From NCBI GenBank assembly GCA_027485235.1, contig JAIXRJ010000036.1:62001-126000 (forward strand): a DNA stretch of 64,000 nt. The letters run 5' to 3'. The notes under the pieces were generated by a model. It searched no databases. It was given only the letters and a program-made list of their open reading frames with translations, and was not told where the DNA came from. Source of the DNA: Comamonadaceae bacterium (lineage in GTDB: Bacteria; Pseudomonadota; Gammaproteobacteria; Burkholderiales; Burkholderiaceae_C). Both the position numbers and the translations under genes were made by a program. Positions 45,149-52,672 of this stretch are shown here, in pieces. Within the stretch, counting starts at the first letter, position 1, and the number at the start of each line of letters is the position of its first letter.

Positions 45149-46060
45149 GTGTCCGACACCCTCACAACCCCCGCCGATGTCAGCTTCAAATCGGGGCTCA
45201 TGGCCTTGAGCCCGAGTCTGAAAATCCATGTCCGTGCCCATGAGCCGCAAGGCTTCACCAAGACGGTGCTGTGCATGCATGGCGCCATTGGCTCCAGCGC
45301 AGATTTTGATGTGTTGGCACGCTCCCTGGCCGCCAAGGGCTGTCGGGTACTGGCTTACGACCGGCCGGGCATTGGTTACACCCTGTTGACCGAGGATTAC
45401 CTCCAAAGGGGCTATGTCATCAACCTGGCCATCCTGCATGCCTTCATGAAGTCTGCCGGGGGGGTGGACACGGTGGTCTGCTCTTCGGGGGGCGCGTCTT
45501 ATTTGCATGCATACCTGACCCGAAAAGACGGCGAAGCAGGTTTGGCCCCGGCCCGCGTGGTGTATTGCGAGCCTGGTTTTGAGATGAACAGCGAGATCAA
45601 GAAATCCTTGAGCCTGCGGGTCGCGTTCGCAGGCTCGCGTTTTTCGAGTTTTGAGCAGGCCAAGACCGCATGGCTGGAAAGCGGTTGGGACCGCGTCGCG
45701 TTTGGCAGTGAAACCCAGCGCGATGAATTCCTGAAGCACTGGCTGTTCCAAATCGGTGATGAATGGATCCCAGCGGTGGACCGCCGACTGATGCAAGCCT
45801 GGCTGAAAACCGGCGAAGAGGGCCAGGGCGTGGATGCCTTGCGGATGCCCGCTTCGTTCCAGGGTCAGGTGCTGTACCTTTATTCGGCCGACCGGCTGGC
45901 CTACCACATGGACCGCATGGCCGAGTTCAAACGGTCCTACCCCCAAGTGGCGCTGTGCGAAATCGAGGGCAGCGCCCACCCGCTGTCGTTGACGACCGAG
46001 CGGGAGTTGTCGGCGGTGACGGACTTCATCGTGGGTGACGGCCCTGGGGCCCAGGGCTGA
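45149..46060 (+). CDS. alpha/beta-fold hydrolase
   Basis: A 303-residue hydrolase with the oxyanion segment CMHGAIGSSADFDVL. The nucleophile elbow VVCSSGGASYL has Cys in place of the usual first Gly. A C-terminal catalytic His occurs in IEGSAHPLSLTTERE. Start choice: AGGAG at 45138-45142 stands six bases before GTG 45149, which is better than an upstream TTG overlapping the previous gene. It may act as a thioesterase, esterase or amide-forming acyltransferase in the FAAL/ACP pathway. Confidence 0.78.
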   Translation: MSDTLTTPADVSFKSGLMALSPSLKIHVRAHEPQGFTKTVLCMHGAIGSSADFDVLARSLAAKGCRVLAYDRPGIGYTLLTEDYLQRGYVINLAILHAFMKSAGGVDTVVCSSGGASYLHAYLTRKDGEAGLAPARVVYCEPGFEMNSEIKKSLSLRVAFAGSRFSSFEQAKTAWLESGWDRVAFGSETQRDEFLKHWLFQIGDEWIPAVDRRLMQAWLKTGEEGQGVDALRMPASFQGQVLYLYSADRLAYHMDRMAEFKRSYPQVALCEIEGSAHPLSLTTERELSAVTDFIVGDGPGAQG

Positions 46061-46123
46061 CATGGAACGCCTCGGGACAACACACCCAGCAACGAGACAA
46101 CAGACAGAATTTGGAGAGTGAGA

Positions 46124-47887
46124 ATGGCGACATGGCCCAAGCCCAAAGCGCTTCAACCCAGAACGACCAAGCCGAAAGCGGGCAAGCCGGTGGCCCGGCC
46201 GTCCAAGGCCTTGCCCACCCTGTCGCCGGTGGAAGCCCATGCGGCAAACCGCGAGCGGTTTGAAGCCGAACTGAAAAAGGGCCCACCCAATGCGCGTGCC
46301 TGGTTGGCTTTGGCGCAAATGGCCCTGAACCATGGCGATTCCCCGCAAGCCCGACGGGCGGCCTTGACCGCGTTCGCGCAAAGCACGGCGCCTGACGAGT
46401 GTTTGGCCATTGGTCGGTTTTTGTCACAGGTGGGCGAGTACAAAAAAGCCATTGAGGCCTCACTCCGGGGTTATGAGCAATTGGGCCGGCCGGTCGAAAA
46501 AGCCGCTGCCGTGTTGACGGTGGCCCTGGCGGTGGCCGATTGGGCCTTGGTGGATCGCTTGATTGCCCAAATCAGCGCTGTCTATGCAACAGGGGAGATA
46601 GGCCGCGTGATCGAGGGGCCTCGCACCCATTTGTTGTGGTGTGCCGACGAGGCCATCAACATGAAGGTCATTGCCCAGCACATCCGCAGGCAGTACCCGC
46701 CGGTGGCGAACCCCAAGCCCTTTGACTTGCCCCCCTTGGCCGGCAGGCGCTTGCGTGTGGGTTATTTGTCGAGTGATTACCGAGAACATGCAACCGCTTG
46801 GCTGATCAATGGCTTGTTTCGCAACCACGACCTGACGCGTGTGGAGATGTTTGCCTACTGCTGCGGCTGGGATGACCAGTCGGAGGTGCGTCGTCAGGTG
46901 CTCAGCAGGTTTGAACATGTGTGTTCGGTCAGTCACCTGTCGGATCTGCAGGCGGCAGAAAAAATCCGCGCCGATCGGATTGACATTCTGGTGGATTTGA
47001 ATGGGCCAACCCGAGGCAATCGCTTGGGGATATTGGCGCAAAGGGCCGCGCCCGTTCAAATTTCTTATTTGGGTTTCCCTGGCACCGCAGGCGGCGGGCA
47101 TGTGGATTACATCGTGGCCGATGACTATGTGTTGCCAAGTGGCGTTGAGGCGCTTTACCCCGAAAAGGTCATACGGCTGACCAAAACTTACCAGATCAAC
47201 GATTACGCGCAACGCGAAAACGCCGTCCAATACACGCGCAGCCAGGTGGGCTTGCCTGAAGACAAGCTGGTCTTGGGGGTCTTCAATGCGGGCAACAAAA
47301 TCCGCTCTGAGGTGTGGGATGTGTGGATGCGCATTTTGAAAAAAGTGCCCAATGCGGTGATTTGGTTGCTCGACCCGGGTGATGTGGCGCGTGACAACAT
47401 TGCGAAATACACCCACCGGGCGGGCGTCGACCACAAGCGGATCATGGTGGCGCCTCGGATGAAGCAGAACACCCATTTGTCGCGTTTGTCTTGCTGCGAT
47501 TTGATGCTGGACGCCTGGCCCTATGGCGGCCACACCACCACGGCGGATGCCTTGTTCAGTGGGGTGCCTGTGGTGACGCTGGAGGGCAGCAACTTCGCCT
47601 CAAGGGTCAGCGGCGGCTTGTTGCGGGCTGCGGGCCTTGATCTGCTGGTCCAGCCAGACACCGATGCCTATGTGAACTTTGCGGTGAAGCTGTTGCAGAC
47701 GCCGGGTGAAATTGGAAAAATGAAGCAATTCATCAAAGACCATATCCGCAAGCAAAACGTGTTCAATGCGCCCATGAAGACGCGGCAGCTGGAAGACGCT
47801 TACGTGGTGGTGGCGGAACGCGCTGAGCAGCATTTGAAGCCCAAAAACATCCGTTTCGAGACCCAGCCTGCCCCCCAGGGACGCTGA
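46124..47887 (+). CDS. SPINDLY/OGT-type (GT41) glycosyltransferase
   Basis: A 587-residue protein. A basic N-terminus and short TPR-like helices (about 40-170) precede a GT-B catalytic domain. The GT41 motifs are LRVGYLSSDYREHATAWLIN, then DILVDLNGPTRGNRLGILAQ and RAAPVQISYLGFPGTAGG. VDYIVADDYVLP, DAWPYGGHTTTADALFSGVP and VVTLEGSNFASRVSGGLL follow. GT41 enzymes add GlcNAc or fucose to Ser/Thr of proteins. GGAG at 46113-46116 favours ATG 46124 over GTG 46118. The acceptor might be the giant secreted protein or an operon product; the sequence does not decide. Confidence 0.9.
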   Translation: MATWPKPKALQPRTTKPKAGKPVARPSKALPTLSPVEAHAANRERFEAELKKGPPNARAWLALAQMALNHGDSPQARRAALTAFAQSTAPDECLAIGRFLSQVGEYKKAIEASLRGYEQLGRPVEKAAAVLTVALAVADWALVDRLIAQISAVYATGEIGRVIEGPRTHLLWCADEAINMKVIAQHIRRQYPPVANPKPFDLPPLAGRRLRVGYLSSDYREHATAWLINGLFRNHDLTRVEMFAYCCGWDDQSEVRRQVLSRFEHVCSVSHLSDLQAAEKIRADRIDILVDLNGPTRGNRLGILAQRAAPVQISYLGFPGTAGGGHVDYIVADDYVLPSGVEALYPEKVIRLTKTYQINDYAQRENAVQYTRSQVGLPEDKLVLGVFNAGNKIRSEVWDVWMRILKKVPNAVIWLLDPGDVARDNIAKYTHRAGVDHKRIMVAPRMKQNTHLSRLSCCDLMLDAWPYGGHTTTADALFSGVPVVTLEGSNFASRVSGGLLRAAGLDLLVQPDTDAYVNFAVKLLQTPGEIGKMKQFIKDHIRKQNVFNAPMKTRQLEDAYVVVAERAEQHLKPKNIRFETQPAPQGR

Positions 47888-47901
47888 TGTTTCAAGGGTC
47901 C

Positions 47902-47937
47902 GGTGTGGCACCCTGTGTGGCACCCGGTGTGACACCC
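47902..47937. repeat. 12-bp triple tandem repeat between convergent genes
   Basis: Three 12-base units follow each other: GGTGTGGCACCC, TGTGTGGCACCC and GGTGTGACACCC. The units are near-palindromic, so the stretch can fold into a hairpin from either strand. It might act as a weak bidirectional terminator between the GT41 gene and the convergent ATP-grasp gene. Confidence 0.6.
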
Positions 47938-47955
47938 GGTGCCGCCAATCCCAGC

Positions 47956-49842
47956 TCAGTTTTTGGCCGCTTGTGCCCTCAAAAACGCGGTGACTGCTGG
48001 CGCCCAGGAGAAGGGGTGTGTAGCGGATGTTGCGGGCGTTAATTCATGCCGGTGACAACGGGGGTCTTCGCGGAACAAACGCAACACCTCAGGGCGGGTT
48101 TGAGGGTCTGTGATGACACAGTCCACATGATCGACCGGCAGCCCTGCGCTTGGCCAGTTCAGGTCCGGGCAGGCCACCACCACGGCTTCAACGCGGCGGT
48201 CGAGCAACAGCGCCTCGAGGGCTGCAGGGCTTGTGGGCTGACAGGCCTGTGTGCACTCGCTGCCCACAAACACGCCGTCGGGGGCCACCAGGCCGATCTG
48301 CAGATCGGCCGCTTGCAAGTGGGCCTGAATGCCCAGGCCCGACAGACCCCTCAGGCCTTCCAGCAGGACACACACGATGGGTATCCGGCCTTGCTGCAGC
48401 ACCAAGGTGTCCATCACTTGGCCTGCGCATTCGGGGCGGGTGCTGGCAAATTGGGGCTGTCCGTTGATCTCGCAAATGGCCCCGCCGACTTCACGCCATG
48501 AGCGCGTGATGTCGGGCATGATCAGGTCGACCCCAGCGATTTGCAGTTTAAAAATACGGGCGGCTTGCACGGCGAGTGCGACATTGTCGGGGTGGATGTG
48601 ATCGGTGCAGTCGGTGGGCCGACCGCCCAGAGAAATGTTGGCGGCTCGGCGCAAAGCGACAAACAGGCCCTGGGCCACCACGCGGTTCGGGTCAAGACCT
48701 TGTGCGCGCAGCAATTCGTGCGCCTCTTCGTTCAGGGTGATGGGTGACATTTGGGCCCAAGGCTGGGTGCCGCGGCGCGGGTCCAGGTTTTCTTGCGCCA
48801 CCAATTCAAGCACCGTTGAAACGCCATTGCCCCAGACGCCAGCGGGTTCTCGGCAGGTGACCCAACCCAGGCGTCCATAGAGGATGCCGATGCGATAGTC
48901 TTTGCCCTCGATGTGTTTTTCAAGGATCAAAGAACGGCTGAGCGCCGACGCCCTTGTGAAGGCTTGGCCCAAACTGGCTTCGTCCTGGAGGCCGGCACTC
49001 ACGCCTGCGCCGCCATCCATGTCGGCCGGTTTGAGCACCACCGGATAGCCGATGTCGGCCGCTGCCTGGCGTGCCGTGGCCCAGTCTGGGGCGGGTTTTT
49101 GGGCCGGCACAGGCAAACCCACACGTTGCATCAAAGCGTGGGCCATGGATTTGTTGCGGGCCAAAGCGGCCGCCATGGCGGAATCCAACTCGGTGAAGGT
49201 GCTGTTCATCCAGCGATGCCGCACGCCCCAGCCGTATTGAAAGATGGTGTGGGATATGCGGATGACGGGGATGTTGCGGTCGTAAGCGGCCTGCAGCAAC
49301 AGGCGCGTGTTGGTCCCGGTGGGCGCGGCTTGGCCGAGTCTGTGGAGCACGGTCTGAATCGGCGTTGATGGGGCTTCGCGTACCACCGAGGGGTGCCACC
49401 CGCCGAGGGTGTCCAACACCCAGGGCAAGACCTTGTCAAGCAGCCGGGGCTCGAAGGCCGCAAAAGCCAGCAGTGCCCGGCGTTGGGGCTCCGATGTGCC
49501 AGGCTCGGGGTGGTCCGTCCAAGCCACCACCACGCCCCCGCCGCTGAGCGGCCAACCGGCTGACAACTGGAGCCGAACCAACAAGGTGTTCAAGGGCTCC
49601 AGCGCCTGCAGGCAGTCGCTGCTGTCTTGCGGGTTCATGGCCGCAAAAGCAGGGCCTGGACGCAAGCGGTAACGCGCCGGCATGGGGGCCAATTGACGCG
49701 ACACTTCAGGCGGCATTTCGGGGCTGGCGTCGGTTGCCTCGCAGGGCAGCAAGGCACACACAAGTTGTATGCAAGGCTGCTTCAGGCCATGGCGGTACCC
49801 CGCCAAGACGCTTGATTTCAGAACGGCTGCGCGATGGGGCAT
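47956..49842 (-). CDS. cyanophycin-synthetase-like ATP-grasp protein with degenerate Mur domain
   Basis: A 628-residue paralogue of the next gene. A CphA-like N-terminal domain is followed by an ATP-grasp domain (about 220-480). Visible motifs are GYPVVLKPADMDGGAGVSAG, ILEKHIEGKDYRIGILYGRL, GVDLIMPDITRSWREVGGAI and CEINGQPQF. After RIPIV near residue 486 the protein still aligns by eye with a Mur-ligase N-terminal part (VAPDGVFVGSECTQ, then VEAVVVACPDLNWPSAGLP). It has lost the GTNGKST P-loop and everything after the first Mur domain. It should keep ligase or amidation activity in the ATP-grasp half, or serve as a partner of the complete enzyme. Eight bases or more separate it from the upstream gene; both are read from the minus strand. 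Confidence 0.82.
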   Translation of the reverse strand: MPHRAAVLKSSVLAGYRHGLKQPCIQLVCALLPCEATDASPEMPPEVSRQLAPMPARYRLRPGPAFAAMNPQDSSDCLQALEPLNTLLVRLQLSAGWPLSGGGVVVAWTDHPEPGTSEPQRRALLAFAAFEPRLLDKVLPWVLDTLGGWHPSVVREAPSTPIQTVLHRLGQAAPTGTNTRLLLQAAYDRNIPVIRISHTIFQYGWGVRHRWMNSTFTELDSAMAAALARNKSMAHALMQRVGLPVPAQKPAPDWATARQAAADIGYPVVLKPADMDGGAGVSAGLQDEASLGQAFTRASALSRSLILEKHIEGKDYRIGILYGRLGWVTCREPAGVWGNGVSTVLELVAQENLDPRRGTQPWAQMSPITLNEEAHELLRAQGLDPNRVVAQGLFVALRRAANISLGGRPTDCTDHIHPDNVALAVQAARIFKLQIAGVDLIMPDITRSWREVGGAICEINGQPQFASTRPECAGQVMDTLVLQQGRIPIVCVLLEGLRGLSGLGIQAHLQAADLQIGLVAPDGVFVGSECTQACQPTSPAALEALLLDRRVEAVVVACPDLNWPSAGLPVDHVDCVITDPQTRPEVLRLFREDPRCHRHELTPATSATHPFSWAPAVTAFLRAQAAKN

Positions 49843-49895
49843 GCGGGTGGCGTCGTCAAACAGGCTGCGTTGGTCGGGGCTGGTTCAGACCCGCT

Positions 49896-52577
49896 TCACG
49901 GTCCTTGCAGTTTGGGCAGGGCAAACCAGGGTTCGGCCAAGATCACCAGAAAGTCACCGGGACGCGCGGTGGACAAGGCCATTTGAAATGCTTTGTGGGG
50001 ATTTTCTTCACAAACAATGTGTTGGGCCGCGACCCCCATGGCCAGCAAGGCTTCTTGTGAAGCCCTGAGCATGGTTTGGGCAGGATGAGGGCCCGCATAG
50101 TCGGGTGCGTTGTGAACATATTTCAGATCGCACCCCATGACAAAGCGGTCAAAGGTTTGGGACAGGAGCGGCGCACTGGCGGTGAGGTGGGACCGGTGTC
50201 GGTTGCCCAACTTCAAGTTCAGCAAATGCCTTTGTCCTGTGACGACTTGCTGTTGCACCACCGCGCACAGCGCTTGCACAGCGCTGGGGTTGTGGCCGTA
50301 GTCCAGCATCACTTGGAATGGAAAGCCGGTCAGGAAGTTGTAGCGCCCGGGGTTGTTCTGAACCGAATTTTCAAACGTGCTCAAGGCACGCCGAATGACT
50401 GGGGGCGGGATGCCGTGCGCCCATGCCAATGCTGCAGCAAACAGGGCATTGGTTTCATTGAATTTCAGCAGCCCTTGCATGGTCGCAGGAATGTCTGACA
50501 GCGGCATCAGCCAGCGGGCTTGGGTGCCACTGGCCATGACGATCCCGGCGGTGCCCTCCTTGTTCATGACAAAGACGCCATCGCCGCCCGCGAGCAGGTG
50601 TTGGCTCATGGCCCGCTGTTGCGCATCACGCCCCACCAAAATGTGCCGCTTGGCGCCCGCCAGCGGCAGCACGCCCAGGCACAGGGGGTCCTCTGCATTG
50701 ACCACCACGGCGTGCTTGGCACGTTTCAAAACTTCGGCTTTGAGCACCGCCATGTGCTCGAGGGTGTTGACCCCTTCAACCCCGATGTGGTCGTCCTGGA
50801 CGTTGAGCAAAGCCGCCACATCGTAGTGATCGCAGGGGTGGCCGAAACGGATCAAACCTTTTCTGGGCAGTTCCAGCACCGCGGCTTGAACCGATGAGTC
50901 CTGCAGCAGCATGAGCGCCCCTGGCAATCCCGAGAGGTTGTCATGGTGGATCAGCTCTTGACCCACCCAGGTGCCTTGGGTGGTGCAGACCCCCGCGGTT
51001 GTGCCATGGGCCGTCCACACATGGTGGAGCATTCGGGCCACGGTGCTTTTTCCGTTGGTGCCGGTGATGGCCGTGGTCGGGATGCGTGGGGTCTTGTTCT
51101 GGAAAAGCCCATCGAGCACCTCGCCATTGAGGTCGCGATCGGGTTGGGCCAACCAGTGAACCCGAAAACCCGGTTGCGCATTGACCTCGCAGATGGCGCC
51201 ACCGACCAGTCGCCAACTTTGGGTGATGTCTGGGCAAAGAAAATCAACGCCCGCAATGTCCAGCCCCAGCATCCTTGCCGCACGGATGGCCAGGCTGCGG
51301 TTGTCCGGGTGGATGACGGAAGTCACATCATCGGCAGTGCCCCCCGTGCTGATGTTGGCCGTTCGCCTGAGCGGCACAAATTGGCCTGTCGCGGGCACGC
51401 TGTGAGGCTGCAGGCCTTGTGAAGTGAGGCGCTCTGTGGCCTCGGCGTCCAGTTCGATCCGGATCAACAGGCTGCGCTTGCCTGAGCCTCGGCGTGGGTC
51501 CGCATTGAGTTGCGCCAGCAGTTCGGTCACCGTTTGCACCCCATCGCCCCAGACGCCACCCGGCGTGCGGCGAGTAGCGGCCATCAATTGGCCCCCCACC
51601 ACCAGCAGGCGGTGGTCATTGCCCGCGATGTGCTTTTCGACGATCACGGATTGGGGGCTGAAGCCGTTGGCTTTGCGAAACGAATCGAGCAGCAGATCTT
51701 TGCTTGCAATGCCAGCGGTCACCCCGTGGCCCTGATCTTGGTTGCTGGGCTTGACGGCCACCGGCCAGCCTATTTTTTCAGCCCATTGCAAGGCTTGTGC
51801 TTCATTGGCCGCGATGCCGCCTTGGGGGACGGGCAGCAGGGCTTGCGCCAGCAGTTGTTTGGTTTGGACTTTGTTGCGAGCGATGCGTGTGGCCAGCGTG
51901 CTGGTGTGACCGGTGAAGCTGCTGTCCAGTCGCTGGGCCTGACAGCCCCATCCCAGTTGTACAAAGCTTGGCATCAAGGTGACGGGGATGTTCCGGGCCC
52001 ATGCTGCCGTGACAAAACGCAGCGTGTTGGGCGGGAAGCCGCCATTTTGGGCAGACAGCAGCCAGCGGTCCAGGTTCTGCCGCCAGGTGAGCACCTCTGG
52101 GTCTTCAGCGCCCCCGAGGTGCATGGACAGCCACTGGACAGCAAAAGCCAAGCTGTCGCGCAGGATGTGCTCGCGAACCCAGGGCAGGGCCAAGGTGAGC
52201 TTTTGCCCGCTGCATGCGATCACCCGGGCTTGGTCAACCGGCTCATAAGCCAGTTTTTGCAGCCACACCACCAGGCCAGCCAGACAATGCGCGACCGTGA
52301 GGTGTTCAGCCTTGACGGTCTTGGCGATGAAATCGTGTGCGCTGCCTGCTTTGCAGTTGGGGTCTTCGTCCAGTGGAGGCAGCCCCGCAGCGGCTGCGGT
52401 CAAGGGCGCGACGGGGATGGCTGTCCAGGTGTGCGGGCCCTCCAGTGAAAACGTGGCCCGGGCTGTTTTTTCGGAAAGATCGGCGTGGCTGCCGAGGTGG
52501 AAAATCAGATCCGTCAGCTGGATGCGGTGAACAGCCTCCGTGTGCACCTTGTCGTTTTGAGTATTTTTAGCGTCCAT
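49896..52577 (-). CDS. cyanophycin-synthetase-like ligase (ATP-grasp plus Mur ligase)
   Basis: An 893-residue protein of CphA length. The N-terminal domain (1-210) is followed by ATP-grasp (about 215-480: GWPVAVKPSNQDQGHGVTAG, VEKHIAGNDHRLLVVGGQ, GVDFLCPDITQSWRLVGGAI, EVNAQPGF). A Mur-ligase half has the P-loop TAITGTNGKSTVARML near 500 and the C-terminal LDYGHNPSAVQAL near 757. Known CphA alternates Asp and Arg addition to build cyanophycin. Here there is no cyanophycinase, and two degenerate paralogues flank it beside a FAAL/ACP operon. I read it as a peptide or amide ligase of that pathway, though a genuine cyanophycin synthetase remains possible. ATG 52577 faces a divergent paralogue. Confidence 0.85.
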   Translation of the reverse strand: MDAKNTQNDKVHTEAVHRIQLTDLIFHLGSHADLSEKTARATFSLEGPHTWTAIPVAPLTAAAAGLPPLDEDPNCKAGSAHDFIAKTVKAEHLTVAHCLAGLVVWLQKLAYEPVDQARVIACSGQKLTLALPWVREHILRDSLAFAVQWLSMHLGGAEDPEVLTWRQNLDRWLLSAQNGGFPPNTLRFVTAAWARNIPVTLMPSFVQLGWGCQAQRLDSSFTGHTSTLATRIARNKVQTKQLLAQALLPVPQGGIAANEAQALQWAEKIGWPVAVKPSNQDQGHGVTAGIASKDLLLDSFRKANGFSPQSVIVEKHIAGNDHRLLVVGGQLMAATRRTPGGVWGDGVQTVTELLAQLNADPRRGSGKRSLLIRIELDAEATERLTSQGLQPHSVPATGQFVPLRRTANISTGGTADDVTSVIHPDNRSLAIRAARMLGLDIAGVDFLCPDITQSWRLVGGAICEVNAQPGFRVHWLAQPDRDLNGEVLDGLFQNKTPRIPTTAITGTNGKSTVARMLHHVWTAHGTTAGVCTTQGTWVGQELIHHDNLSGLPGALMLLQDSSVQAAVLELPRKGLIRFGHPCDHYDVAALLNVQDDHIGVEGVNTLEHMAVLKAEVLKRAKHAVVVNAEDPLCLGVLPLAGAKRHILVGRDAQQRAMSQHLLAGGDGVFVMNKEGTAGIVMASGTQARWLMPLSDIPATMQGLLKFNETNALFAAALAWAHGIPPPVIRRALSTFENSVQNNPGRYNFLTGFPFQVMLDYGHNPSAVQALCAVVQQQVVTGQRHLLNLKLGNRHRSHLTASAPLLSQTFDRFVMGCDLKYVHNAPDYAGPHPAQTMLRASQEALLAMGVAAQHIVCEENPHKAFQMALSTARPGDFLVILAEPWFALPKLQGP

Positions 52578-52589
52578 GATGCATTTTTG

Positions 52590-52603
52590 TCAATTTTAAT
52601 TGA
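52590..52603. promoter_or_regulatory. palindrome in the divergent promoter of two CphA-like genes
   Basis: TCAATT and AATTGA form a perfect 6-base inverted repeat with a two-base spacer. It lies 12 bases upstream of the minus-strand ATG 52577 and 69 bases before the plus-strand ATG 52673. The region is AT-rich compared with the genes. It could bind a dimeric repressor, but no regulator gene is nearby. Confidence 0.4.
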
Positions 52604-52672
52604 TCATTGCGCTCGGTCAGTTCAGGCCAAAAAGACGGGGCCATCGCCCGTTTTCAGCAAGCAAGGTTCCCC

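Noticed and set aside
47956-52577. Classical cphA/cphB cyanophycin operon
   Set aside because: No cyanophycinase is present, one of the two genes lacks the Mur P-loop, and the setting is a FAAL/ACP operon. A role in cyanophycin is kept only as an alternative.
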